In this document: piece after piece, positions 26,387-34,180 of the stretch
How the letters are laid out: every line of letters starts with the position of its first letter
Position numbering within the stretch: position 1 is the first letter of the stretch
DNA from: Jatrophihabitans sp.
GTDB taxonomy: Bacteria > Actinomycetota > Actinomycetes > Mycobacteriales > Jatrophihabitantaceae
Assembly: GCA_036399055.1 (NCBI GenBank)
Contig: DASWNX010000035.1
Coordinates: 49,642 to 113,641, forward strand
DNA length: 64,000 bases
Reading direction: 5' to 3'
Position numbers and translations under genes: made by a program
The notes under the pieces: model-generated
The model's database searches: none
Seen by the model: only the letters and a program-made list of their open reading frames with translations
What the model was told of the DNA's origin: nothing

Positions 26387-26600
26387 GCGCTCACCGGGGG
26401 GCTGCGGCCCTGGCGCCGCGGGCCGGATAGGTGAGGTTCGCCAGTTCGCTACGCGCGTAATAAGCCTCGATTGGGTTACTCCCGGGATTACGGCGCGCCT
26501 GAGCTGGTTGTATGTACTGAGCAGACACGATAAGTCTCAGAGCATCAGAGGCCCCAGTCTGAGACCGACCGCGAGAACCGTCGCAGAAAACGAGGGACCA

Positions 26601-26837
26601 GTGACAAGCACCTTGACCGTCGAGCCGTTGACCGCAGTCGATCGTTGCGACCGGTGTGGCGCGCAGGCCTACGTGCGCGTCACCCTGCCGGCCGGCAATG
26701 AGCTGTTGTTCTGCGCTCATCACGGCCGCGAGTACGCGCCCAAGCTGCGTGAACTGGACGCCGAGATCTTGGACGAGTCGGAACGGCTGGGCGATCTCCA
26801 GTCGGCGACCGCCGCGTCCGCGGGTTCCTCCGACTAG
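26601..26837 (+). CDS. DUF7455 small zinc-ribbon-like protein
   Basis: A 78-residue protein. The core DRCDRCGAQAYVRVTLPAGNELLFCAHHGREY has CxxC and CxHH and probably binds zinc. The tail is acidic and helical. This matches the conserved actinobacterial family usually near sigma factor genes. GTG 26601 follows GAGGGA. A terminator lies 38 bases after the stop. Confidence 0.85.
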   Translation: MTSTLTVEPLTAVDRCDRCGAQAYVRVTLPAGNELLFCAHHGREYAPKLRELDAEILDESERLGDLQSATAASAGSSD

Positions 26838-26874
26838 GAACCCGCTCGGGCCAGTCCAGGCCATTTGACAGATC

Positions 26875-26904
26875 GAAGACCGGTCCCCGAGGGGGCCGGT
26901 CTTC
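26875..26904 (+). terminator. Rho-independent-type hairpin after the DUF7455 gene
   Basis: GAAGACCGG and CCGGTCTTC arms, further paired by CCCC/GGGG around a GA loop. A short T/G-rich stretch follows. A second hairpin (26821-26844) overlaps the stop codon. Confidence 0.75.
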
Positions 26905-26947
26905 GTCGTTCTGCAGGGCGCTTGCCAGTCCCGAGCAGAATGGGCCC

Positions 26948-27466
26948 ATGACGAGGCGGACGCTGGCTGTGTGGCTGCAGCCGGAGCGGCAGGCCGCCAC
27001 TGAGCTCGACGCGGTGATAGCGCGGCTGGCGGCGGCGCACGGCACGGCCGCCTTTCCTGCGCATGTGACGCTGCTGGGGCCGCTGGAGCAGGAGGTCGGC
27101 GCCGCGGTGAACGGTCTCGGGCGGGTGGCCGACACGCTGCCGGCGCTGGGAGTCGAGTTCGACGAGGTCCGCTGCGAGCCGGCCTGGCATCGCTCGCTCT
27201 ACCTCGCCGCCGTCGCGACCGCGGCCCTGCGGCAGGCAGCCCAGGCCGCGGCGAGAGCGTTGAGGCTGCCGGGCCAGTCCGATCACATGCCGCACCTGAG
27301 CCTGCAGTACTCCCAGCTGCCGCTGGCCGACAAGCGACGGCTGGTCCCGAGCGTGGCGTTGGAGCTTCCGCTCTCGGTTCGTTTCGACCGGCTGTCGCTG
27401 TGGCACATCGACGGTTCGGACGCTCGCCGCTGGCGGCTACTCGCGACTCGGTCGCTGGGCGGCTGA
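26948..27466 (+). CDS. 2H phosphoesterase (2'-5' RNA ligase/cyclic phosphodiesterase family)
   Basis: A 172-residue protein with the two signature motifs AHVTLLGPL and PHLSLQYSQ (HxT/Sx) that form the 2H active site, at about residues 38 and 118. It probably hydrolyses cyclic or 2'-5' phosphodiesters in RNA or nucleotide metabolites. The 3' end overlaps the convergent repeat-protein gene by 30 bases. Confidence 0.85.
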   Translation: MTRRTLAVWLQPERQAATELDAVIARLAAAHGTAAFPAHVTLLGPLEQEVGAAVNGLGRVADTLPALGVEFDEVRCEPAWHRSLYLAAVATAALRQAAQAAARALRLPGQSDHMPHLSLQYSQLPLADKRRLVPSVALELPLSVRFDRLSLWHIDGSDARRWRLLATRSLGG

Positions 27467-27790
27467 CCGGTCCGTCCGGGGGCGCGGCGAGTCCGGCGTT
27501 CCCAGCAGGGCGCTGGAAGCCGCCGGCGCGGAGAGCACCCCTCGGTGGGACAGGTGCGATAGCAGTGACCAGCGCGACAGCGAGGACAGCGCCGAGCCCG
27601 CTGACATCCAGGAGCCGACGGAGAAGATCGACAGCGCCGAGCCGGCACAGCCGATGGAGGCGAAGGACCCGACGCTGCCGATAGACAGCACCGAGCCTCG
27701 TGAGCCGATGGACAGCACCGAGTCTCGTGAGCCGATGGACAGCAGGCTGTTGTGTGACTTTGACGACCATCGCGAGCCGGCGGCGTTCAT
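27437..27790 (-). CDS. SIGS-repeat protein of unknown function
   Basis: A 117-residue protein. Residues ~16-75 consist of pseudo-repeats of LSIGS(R/V)GSV, giving small residues every second to third position. A Ser/Leu-rich stretch with SRWSLLSHLS follows, then a Pro/Arg-rich tail. ATG 27790 has GGTGAG four bases upstream. From memory, similar Ser-Ile-Gly-Ser repeat proteins occur as hypotheticals in many actinobacteria. The regular hydrophobic/small pattern suggests a stacked beta structure or membrane-surface association. The frames on the opposite strand look like shadows. Confidence 0.6.
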   Translation of the reverse strand: MNAAGSRWSSKSHNSLLSIGSRDSVLSIGSRGSVLSIGSVGSFASIGCAGSALSIFSVGSWMSAGSALSSLSRWSLLSHLSHRGVLSAPAASSALLGTPDSPRPRTDRSAAQRPSRE

Positions 27791-28420
27791 CTCACCAGCA
27801 TGTCAGGCGCCCGCGAGCCTCGCCCACATCGGAGATCACCCGGGCGCTCGACGCCGGGAGGTAGCTGAGGGTCAACTGCTAGCCGGGTCGCTCACCGGGG
27901 CCGTCACACGCCTGTAGGCCCCGCTGGAGGTTGGTTCGCGTTATCGAACAGACGGTTCGCCTACGGTTTGGCCGATGTGGCGTGCGCGCGCCGCAGCCCT
28001 TCGGCCGCGCCTTTCGCTACCCTCCGTAGTGCCTGCCCAACCGCGCGTTACACCTTTTTAACGCGGCGATGTTTTGTAGTCGTTAAGTTACTGATGGTGA
28101 CCTAAAATTCGGAATACCCCTATGTTAAAAGGGCTTTCGCGAGGTGTGGTTTCAGTGTAAGTTTTGTTCGTCGGGTCTGGCATGATGCCGGAGAAGACGG
28201 CCAGGGCAGGCCGACCCCTCAACCCAGCAGGACGCACGTGGCCGTTCTTGGCCACCGCCTTCGGCTACCAAGCGAATTCGAACACCTCAGTCAGCGCGAT
28301 GTCAGAAAGCGAGGCGGCCAACGTGGTCACAAGCAGTGCCCTCATCCACAGCCGTCGCCCGCAGGCGCGGCTGGCTGGTGTCGATTCCATGGCAAACGGC
28401 TCACAGACAGGTGGCGTTCA
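27791..28420. other. Intergenic region with an AT-richer core and one hairpin
   Basis: No gene is supported here. Bases ~28040-28170 are clearly less GC-rich than the rest of the window. They contain a perfect 7-bp inverted repeat (CGCGTTA, 8-base loop, TAACGCG at 28044-28065). The stretch probably holds promoters for the SIGS-repeat gene (minus) and the YlbL-like gene (plus). Short ORFs at 28164-28424 lack recognisable similarity and ribosome sites. Confidence 0.4.
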
Positions 28421-29488
28421 GTGAGGTTCGACGCGGGGCAGGCTGCCTGGAACTTGCCCACCCCCATGCGCGCGCCGGCTCCCGCGCGTCGCCGCGGCTG
28501 GCTGCCGGTGGCGGCGGTGCGACCCGACTACGAGCTCATCCCGATGAACGGAGCTCGCCTGCAGACGCCCGGGCATGAGCGGCCCACGCCTGCCGGCGCG
28601 GTGTGCGCGGTGTCCTACCGGGCCGAGTTGCGGCCCTCGACCTGGGAATTGCTGAGCCACCTTGTCGACCCACAGGCCGCGGTCGTGGCTCGTTCCCGGC
28701 TCACCGGCGGACGTTCGGTCGATGACTTCGAGGCGGCCGGGCTCGAAGACTCGACGTGGTCACTGGAGTCAGCGACCGCGGCCGCGGCCGCGATGCTCGG
28801 CGAGCCGGTCCGCGAACTAGGCCGCGGCGCGATCATCGAGGCGATCCGGGACGACACGGTCGGCCTGCGCTGCGAGGACGTCATTATCGCAGTGAACGGC
28901 AAGACTGTGGAGACGGCGGTGCACCTGAGAGCTGCGCTGGCCGGTCTGGACTCGGCCATGCTGACCGTGTTGCTTGGACCTGAAGCCGACCAGCCGGGCG
29001 CCCTGTCGAAGGTGTCACTCACCCGGCATTCGGACGGCGCGTGGGGGATGCGGGTGGTCACGGCTGATCGGGTGCTGCGCCACAGCCTCGATGCCCGGTT
29101 CAGCCTGCCCGATGATCTGCGTGGCCCCTCTCTGGGGCTCGCCTGCGCGCTGAGCGTCGTGGACGCCTTCACCGGTGGCCGGCTGGCGGTCGGTGGCACC
29201 GTGGTCGCGACCGGAACGGTCGACATGACTGGCCGGGTCGGCGGCGTCGGGGCGATTGAGTTCAAGGCGCGTGCTGTCCGAGCACATCCGGACGTGCGTC
29301 GCTTTGTAGTGCCGGCGGAGTCGGGAGCCGACGTTGACGATGCGCGTCGGGTGCTCGGCGGCCGGGTAGAAGTCGTGGCGGTGGCAACGTTGGCTGAAGC
29401 AGTAGAGGTGCTCTGCGGCTTCAGCTGGCGGGGCAAGAAAATCACCCGTCGATCACCTGATCGGCAATGGGCTAGCACCGTCCGGTAG
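28421..29488 (+). CDS. YlbL-like PDZ and Lon-type (S16) protease domain protein
   Basis: A 355-residue protein. After a YlbL-like N-terminal domain (~45-135) a PDZ domain follows (GRGAIIEAIRDDTVGLRCEDVIIAVNGK, ~145-215), then a Lon C-terminal protease domain. The latter has Ser in GPSLGLACALSVVD and Lys in VGAIEFKARAV, the S16 dyad. YlbL proteins normally have an N-terminal membrane anchor; here the start GTG 28421 (AGGTGG six bases upstream) gives a polar Arg/Pro-rich N-terminus with no helix. A longer in-frame ORF from 28238 does not supply an anchor either. The RWSSA-repeat ORF follows after 38 bases. Confidence 0.75.
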   Translation: MRFDAGQAAWNLPTPMRAPAPARRRGWLPVAAVRPDYELIPMNGARLQTPGHERPTPAGAVCAVSYRAELRPSTWELLSHLVDPQAAVVARSRLTGGRSVDDFEAAGLEDSTWSLESATAAAAAMLGEPVRELGRGAIIEAIRDDTVGLRCEDVIIAVNGKTVETAVHLRAALAGLDSAMLTVLLGPEADQPGALSKVSLTRHSDGAWGMRVVTADRVLRHSLDARFSLPDDLRGPSLGLACALSVVDAFTGGRLAVGGTVVATGTVDMTGRVGGVGAIEFKARAVRAHPDVRRFVVPAESGADVDDARRVLGGRVEVVAVATLAEAVEVLCGFSWRGKKITRRSPDRQWASTVR

Positions 29489-29526
29489 GCGTCTCTCTGA
29501 CGCCTGACAATTTCCTTGGAGGGAAA

Positions 29527-29682
29527 ATGCGTTACTCGTCCGCTCGTTGGTCCTCGGCTCGCTGGTCATCGGCTCGCTGGTCCTCAGCTCGCTGGTCATC
29601 GGCTCGCTGGTCATCGGCTCGTTGGTCCTCGGCTCGCTGGTCGGCTGGCGCCGGAACCACGGTCGACAGCGTCGAGCTGTAG
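29527..29682 (+). CDS. Small Arg-Trp-Ser-Ser-Ala repeat protein (51 residues)
   Basis: An ATG with a near-ideal site (GGAGGG at 29518-29523, four bases upstream) opens a 51-codon frame. It encodes MRYSSARW, then six further RWSS(A) pentapeptides, ending WSAGAGTTVDSVEL. The DNA repeats with a 15-bp period, but synonymous codons vary (CGT/CGC, TCC/TCA/TCG) while the pentapeptide is constant, which argues that this frame is the selected one. Tryptophan/arginine-rich repeats recall C-terminal tracts of some actinobacterial secreted proteases. It lies 38 bases after the YlbL-like protease gene and before a strong terminator. Function unknown. Confidence 0.6.
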   Translation: MRYSSARWSSARWSSARWSSARWSSARWSSARWSSARWSAGAGTTVDSVEL

Positions 29683-29703
29683 CCAGACCGCTCATCATTG
29701 ACA

Positions 29704-29733
29704 ACCGGGCGGCGGGGTTGCCCGCCGCCCGGT
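29704..29733 (+). terminator. Strong hairpin terminator after the RWSSA ORF
   Basis: Perfect 13-bp stem ACCGGGCGGCGGG / CCCGCCGCCCGGT with a GTTG loop. It marks the end of the YlbL-like/RWSSA unit and also faces the convergent DUF1810 gene. Confidence 0.8.
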
Positions 29734-29794
29734 CTTCACTCATCGGATGCCCGGCTGTTTCGGTAGCGCCACCGCGTCGCCGTTCAGAGTCGTG

Positions 29795-30220
29795 CTAGAG
29801 ACGCTGGTCGGTGGCGGGGTCAGGCACGCCCTCGAAATAGCGCTCCAGCACCTGTGCGAAGGCGGCCTCATCCGGCGCCGCCCTGATAAACAGCGTCATC
29901 GACGAGTGCAGTTTGCGCGCGTCAACCTCACCGAAGACCTCGCGCGCGCTGCGGTCCTGCAGTCCCGCGAGGATGCTGGCGCACTCTAGGAGCCGGGGCC
30001 CGAGCACCGGATGCCGAAGGTAGGCCCTCGCCTCTGACAGCGAGCTGATCGCGTACTTCTCCGACGTCGGGCTCCGTCCCAGTCCGGCGATCTGCGGAAA
30101 CACGAACCACATTCAATGGCTGGTCTTACGGCCCTCGCGCAGCTCCGTGACCGCGCGGTGATACGTCCCGCCGGCGTCTTGCGCCGCGACGAAGCGTTCC
30201 AGGCCATCCAGCTCCCGCAT
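29795..30220 (-). pseudogene. DUF1810 gene interrupted by an in-frame TGA
   Basis: Reading from ATG 30220 the frame gives MRELDGLERFVAAQD, then ELREGRKTSH, a TGA at 30115-30113, and continues in the same frame with MWFVFPQIAGLGRSPTSEKYAI to FEGVPDPATDQRL. In intact DUF1810 proteins the junction reads HWMWFVFPQ, so the TGA replaces a conserved TGG Trp codon by one base. Without it the protein would be the usual ~140 residues. Either this is a recent nonsense mutation, or the downstream ATG (30112) gives a truncated product lacking the first helix. Confidence 0.75.
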
Positions 30221-30439
30221 GGCGGGCTCCCTTCCCAGTCGCCAGGCGTTGACGCTGACCATTTGCTGACAGTTAAACCTCATCTGTCCCATCGGCACCA
30301 CTGGACGACATCGGGGATTTTGCGACAACGGCGCGGTTTAGCTTGCAATGGGCTAGCGTTTTGGTCACTCTAGGTAACCAGGCGGCCCAAGCCATGGGAG
30401 CAACCGTCAGACCAAGACCCCCGATTGACGGAGTTCGTG

Positions 30440-32749
30440 ATGCTGAACAGTCAGCCAAACACAGCTAAAACGTCGAAAGCAGCCTGGCACCGACGCAATC
30501 GTAGGACATTCACCCGACTTCGCCGACTCCCAGTGGTGTCGGCACTGTTGTCAACACTGCTGGTGACTGGCCTGGTGATGTTCGTCGGTCAGAACCAGAC
30601 CGTTCCGGCCGGCGCCGCCGAGGCGCCCATCCGGGCGGCTTTTTACTACGGGTGGTTCCCCGAGACCGAGCACTGGCAGTCTCAGTACACCCCGACCGCC
30701 GGCAAGTACGACAGCAGTGACCCGGCGGTGGTGAGCACTCAGGTGCGTCAGGCCAAGGCCGCCGGGTTGAACGCCTTCATCTCCTCCTGGTGGGGGCAGG
30801 CGACCAGCACCGACAAGCGGCTGCCGCTGCTGCTGGACACCGCCGCGGCTCAGGGCTTCAAGGTGATGCCGTACTACGAGAAGGAAGGCTTCGGCGACCC
30901 CAGCGCCGCCCAGCTCGGCTCCGATCTGGGTTACCTGGCCGCCAAGGCCGCCGCCAGCCCCTCGTGGCAGCGGATGGGTGGACGGCCGGTGCTGTTCGTC
31001 TACAACGCCGATGACACCACCTGCGACGTGACCCAGCGCTGGGCGTCGGCCAACCAGGGCCGTTTCTACCTGAACATGAAGGTCATGCACGGCTACCGCG
31101 ACTGCGCCGTGCAGCCTGATGCCTGGCACCAGTACGGACCGGCCTCGACCATCCAGCATGTGTTGCCTTGGTCCTCCAACGTCTCGCCCGGCTTCTGGAA
31201 GTTCGACGAGGCCGCGCCGCGGCTGGCCCGGAACCTGGCCACCTTCAAGTCCGCGCTTGCCGAGCAGGTCAGCTCCGGCGCCCAGTGGCAGCTGATGACC
31301 AGCTGGAACGAGTGGGGCGAGGGAACCGGCGTGGAGTCGACCACCCAGTTCGGCCAGGCGTACACCGACGCGATGGCCAGCGCCTACAACGCCTCGCCGG
31401 TGATCCCGGTGACCGGCGAGACGGTGTCCTCGGCTGCCGACACCTACGTCAAGTCCAACGCCGCCAGCACCAACTACGGCCTGGCCACCACGCTGCAGCA
31501 GAACGCGACCAGCACGGCGGTCGCGGTGTCCTACCTCCGCTTCCCGGCCCCGACGGCCACCGTCACCAAGGCCACCCTGCGGCTGTTCTCCCGGTCCAGC
31601 GGAGTCACTGCGTCCAAGGTGTTCAGCACTTCGGGCACCTGGGACGAGCGAACCCTGACCTGGGCCAACCGGCCCGCGCTGGGCGCCCAGGTCGGCGTCA
31701 CCGGCACGCTGACCGCCGGTCAGTGGACGGCGGCGGATGTGACCAGCGCCGTTCGCGGCGGGGTCAGGTCCTTCGGGGTGAGCACCGGCGCGACCGCCAC
31801 CCGCTACTTCGACAGCAGGGAAGCGGCCAACCCGCCGCAGCTGGTGCTCGAATACGGCACAGCGTCGACCAGCGCCGCTCCGACCAGCCCCGCGCCGACC
31901 ACCACTGCTCCGACCAGCCCCGCGCCGACCAGCACCGCCCCGACCACCTCACCGGTGATCGCGGCCGTGGGTGACATCGCCTGCGCGCCCGGCTACACCG
32001 TCGGGTCGAGCTGCCAGCACAAAGCGGTGGCTGACAAGATCATCGGCGACACAGCTGTGTCCAAGGTGCTGGCCCTGGGCGACCTTCAGTACCAGGTCGG
32101 CGCGCTGTCGGACTTCCAGAACTCCTACGACAAGTCCTGGGGTCCGCTGAAGTCCAAGACCAAGCCCATCCCCGGCAACCACGAGTACGAGACCGCCGGC
32201 GCCGCCGGCTACTACGACTACTTCGGGGCCCTCGCCGGTGACCGGACCAAGGGTTACTACTCCTTCGACGTGGGGGCGTGGCACTTCCTCGCCCTGAACT
32301 CCGAGCGAGACATCACCGCGGGAGGGGCGCAGATGGCATGGTTGAAGGCCGACCTGGCCGCCCACCCGAACAAGTGTGTCGGGGCGATGTTCCACAAGCC
32401 CCGGTGGTCCAGCGGCACCCACGGCGACCACTCGTCGATGGGACCGTTCGTCCAGGCCCTGTACAACGCCGGAGCCGAGCTGATCCTGTCCGGTCACGAT
32501 CACGACTACGAGCGGTTCTACCCGCTCAACCCCTCCGGCGTCCGCGACGATGCCCGGGGGATCGTCCAGATCGTCTCCGGCCAGGGAGGCAAGAACCACT
32601 ACGGCGTCACCGGCCGCTCGACCACCGCCGCCAAGGACAACACGTCCTACGGCTATGCCCGGCTGACCCTGCACGCCGAAAGCGCCGATGTCGCGTTCGT
32701 TCCCGCCACGGGTTCCTACCGCGACGCGGCCAGGATCGCCTGCCGATGA
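30440..32749 (+). CDS. Secreted three-domain protein: glycoside-hydrolase-like, DNRLRE, metallophosphatase
   Basis: A 769-residue exported protein. After a basic N-terminus a signal/anchor helix (VVSALLSTLLVTGLVMFVG) is followed by a GH71/99-like barrel (IRAAFYYGWFPETEHW, FISSWWGQ, TSWNEWGEGTGVES) to ~residue 320. A DNRLRE/CBM96-type beta domain (~325-470; YLRFPAP, FDSREAANPPQLVLEYG) comes next, then a Ser/Thr/Pro/Ala linker and a calcineurin-like phosphatase (~505-765; VGDIAC, GDLQYQ, GNHEY, GHDHDYERF). It may strip glycans and phosphates from a cell-wall or environmental polymer. ATG 30440 follows GGAG; TTG 30425 is less likely. Confidence 0.82.
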   Translation: MLNSQPNTAKTSKAAWHRRNRRTFTRLRRLPVVSALLSTLLVTGLVMFVGQNQTVPAGAAEAPIRAAFYYGWFPETEHWQSQYTPTAGKYDSSDPAVVSTQVRQAKAAGLNAFISSWWGQATSTDKRLPLLLDTAAAQGFKVMPYYEKEGFGDPSAAQLGSDLGYLAAKAAASPSWQRMGGRPVLFVYNADDTTCDVTQRWASANQGRFYLNMKVMHGYRDCAVQPDAWHQYGPASTIQHVLPWSSNVSPGFWKFDEAAPRLARNLATFKSALAEQVSSGAQWQLMTSWNEWGEGTGVESTTQFGQAYTDAMASAYNASPVIPVTGETVSSAADTYVKSNAASTNYGLATTLQQNATSTAVAVSYLRFPAPTATVTKATLRLFSRSSGVTASKVFSTSGTWDERTLTWANRPALGAQVGVTGTLTAGQWTAADVTSAVRGGVRSFGVSTGATATRYFDSREAANPPQLVLEYGTASTSAAPTSPAPTTTAPTSPAPTSTAPTTSPVIAAVGDIACAPGYTVGSSCQHKAVADKIIGDTAVSKVLALGDLQYQVGALSDFQNSYDKSWGPLKSKTKPIPGNHEYETAGAAGYYDYFGALAGDRTKGYYSFDVGAWHFLALNSERDITAGGAQMAWLKADLAAHPNKCVGAMFHKPRWSSGTHGDHSSMGPFVQALYNAGAELILSGHDHDYERFYPLNPSGVRDDARGIVQIVSGQGGKNHYGVTGRSTTAAKDNTSYGYARLTLHAESADVAFVPATGSYRDAARIACR

Positions 32750-32820
32750 CGCTCGCTCAGCACTGGCAGCAGGCCGTGAGCAGATCGGCCGCGCTGTAGG
32801 CAGGCTCAGATAGCCGCGCA

Positions 32821-32852
32821 CAGCCGGGCATCGCACCAGCGATGCCCGGCTG
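32821..32852 (+). terminator. Hairpin terminator after the three-domain gene
   Basis: Perfect 14-bp stem CAGCCGGGCATCGC / GCGATGCCCGGCTG around an ACCA loop, 72 bases after the stop codon. Confidence 0.8.
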
Positions 32853-32993
32853 TCGCCTGTGGCACGGGTGGTGGTTTGTGTCCGACGGCCGAGGCTGGTA
32901 GTCGTGGAGTACCAAGCCCGCACGGCGTTGAGCGCGCAGCGTCTGGGCCACGCGCCGCGAGGCGACGTGCACACCGGATTAAGGGGTCAGGCC

Positions 32994-33425
32994 GTGGGCG
33001 ATGAAGCCATGGACGTGGAAGCTGTCAACAAGCAACTGTCGGCGGCGGTGTCTCAGCAGCTCGGCTCGCTGGTGAGCCTGACCCTGCTCGCCGGCAACCT
33101 GCAGGGCCCGCTGTCGCTGAACCTGAAGGACCGCCTTCAGGCTTACGCGGTGGCCGAGGTCGCAGACACTCAGTTGCTGGTCGAGAAGCTGGCGGCTGTC
33201 GGCGGCCAGCTGAGCCCCATGGAGGCGCCGCCGGTCCCCAGCACCGACGCCGGCACGGCACTGCGGGAGTTTCTCGAGCGCGAAGAGCAGGTGATGGCCA
33301 CCCTGCATGCCGTGATCCCCAGCACCGGCCAGGAACCGCGCAGCGAGGCATTGGAGCACCTGATCGAGCATGTGTTGATGCGCAAGCAGCAGCAGGTGGA
33401 CTACCTGTCATTGGCTCTGGGCTGA
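32994..33425 (+). CDS. Ferritin-like four-helix protein (putative)
   Basis: A 143-residue all-helical protein starting at GTG 32994 with AAGGGG upstream. Glu residues recur in helices (AVAEVADTQLLVEKL, FLEREEQVM, EALEHLIEHVL) in a way that recalls Dps/ferritin-like or DUF892-type bundles, but no textbook di-iron EXXH pair can be assigned with certainty. The DUF998 gene starts 28 bases downstream. Function unknown. Confidence 0.5.
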   Translation: MGDEAMDVEAVNKQLSAAVSQQLGSLVSLTLLAGNLQGPLSLNLKDRLQAYAVAEVADTQLLVEKLAAVGGQLSPMEAPPVPSTDAGTALREFLEREEQVMATLHAVIPSTGQEPRSEALEHLIEHVLMRKQQQVDYLSLALG

Positions 33426-33453
33426 GCGAGTCGGGGCTGGCAGACTCGGCCCG

Positions 33454-34011
33454 GTGCGCCGATGGGCAGTGCTGTCAGCGGGGGTCGCTCCGGTCGCGTT
33501 GATCGGCGGCTGGAGTTGGGCTGAGGCCGTTGAGTCCGAGGGCTATGACCCGCTGCGGGACACGATCAGCGCGCTGGCGGCGCAAGACGGCGTCGCCGGC
33601 GCGATCATGACGACGGCGCTGGCGCTGCTGGGCATCTGCCACCTGGTGACTGCGGCGGGTGTGCCTGAGGCAGGCAGACCCGCCCGCGTCCTGCTGGCGC
33701 TGGGCGGCGTGGCCACAGTTCTGGTCGCCGCGCTGCCGCAACCGTCGGCGGGTCATCTACCTGCGGCGGCGCTGGCCTTCGCGGCCCTGACCGGGTGGCC
33801 TGCCGCCTCGGGCCTGCCGGCTCGCCGGACCGCCCGGCTCGCCACGTTGTCGCTGGCCGCGCTGCTGGGGTGGCTCCTGCTCGAGCTTCAGGGAGGCGCC
33901 TTGCTGGGTCTCAGTGAGCGGGCGCTTGCCGGGGCCCAGGCGCTGTGGCCGCTAGCCGTGGTGCTCGGTGTTCAGCTGAGGCGCCGCGACACGGCCCGGC
34001 CTGTCGCGTGA
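33454..34011 (+). CDS. DUF998 membrane protein
   Basis: A 185-residue integral membrane protein with about six hydrophobic helices. It has the family pattern of a first helix ending in GGWSWAEA, then YDPLRDTISALAAQDG, and helices from AIMTTALALLGICHL onward. No catalytic motif is visible. GTG 33454 is the only start consistent with the first helix. Confidence 0.72.
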   Translation: MRRWAVLSAGVAPVALIGGWSWAEAVESEGYDPLRDTISALAAQDGVAGAIMTTALALLGICHLVTAAGVPEAGRPARVLLALGGVATVLVAALPQPSAGHLPAAALAFAALTGWPAASGLPARRTARLATLSLAALLGWLLLELQGGALLGLSERALAGAQALWPLAVVLGVQLRRRDTARPVA

Positions 34012-34110
34012 CACTTCTGCCAGGCTGTTTGAGCAGGTTGGGTTTGGGCAATCCTCGCACCTCGATCTGCGCCGTCATAGAAGCGAGTGCCGCAGTGCGC
34101 GCGAGCAGGT

Positions 34111-34129
34111 GCGGCCATGCCATGGCCGC
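34111..34129. promoter_or_regulatory. Near-perfect palindrome upstream of the MFS gene
   Basis: GCGGCCATG, one base, CATGGCCGC: 9-bp arms, 51 bases before the MFS start. Size and symmetry fit a homodimeric repressor site. No adjacent regulator gene is present, so its ligand protein is unknown. Confidence 0.4.
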
Positions 34130-34180
34130 TACCGTGAGGCTGGTCGGCAGGCAGACCACGCTGGACCGAGGCGGTGATCT

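Noticed and set aside
28164-28424. Small ORF starting at TTG upstream of the YlbL-like gene
   Set aside because: Rare start codon, no ribosome site and no similarity recognised; more likely a leader region.
29516-29743. Alternative frames over the RWSSA repeat, encoding LVIGSLV-type or AGHRLAGP-type repeats
   Set aside because: Every frame of a 15-bp repeat is repetitive. Only the frame from ATG 29527 has an adjacent ribosome site, a constant repeat peptide despite codon variation, and a stop before the terminator.
30113-30115. TGA as selenocysteine or recoded Trp
   Set aside because: The family has Trp, not Cys/Sec, here. Other genes in the window end in TGA normally, and no SECIS-like structure is evident.
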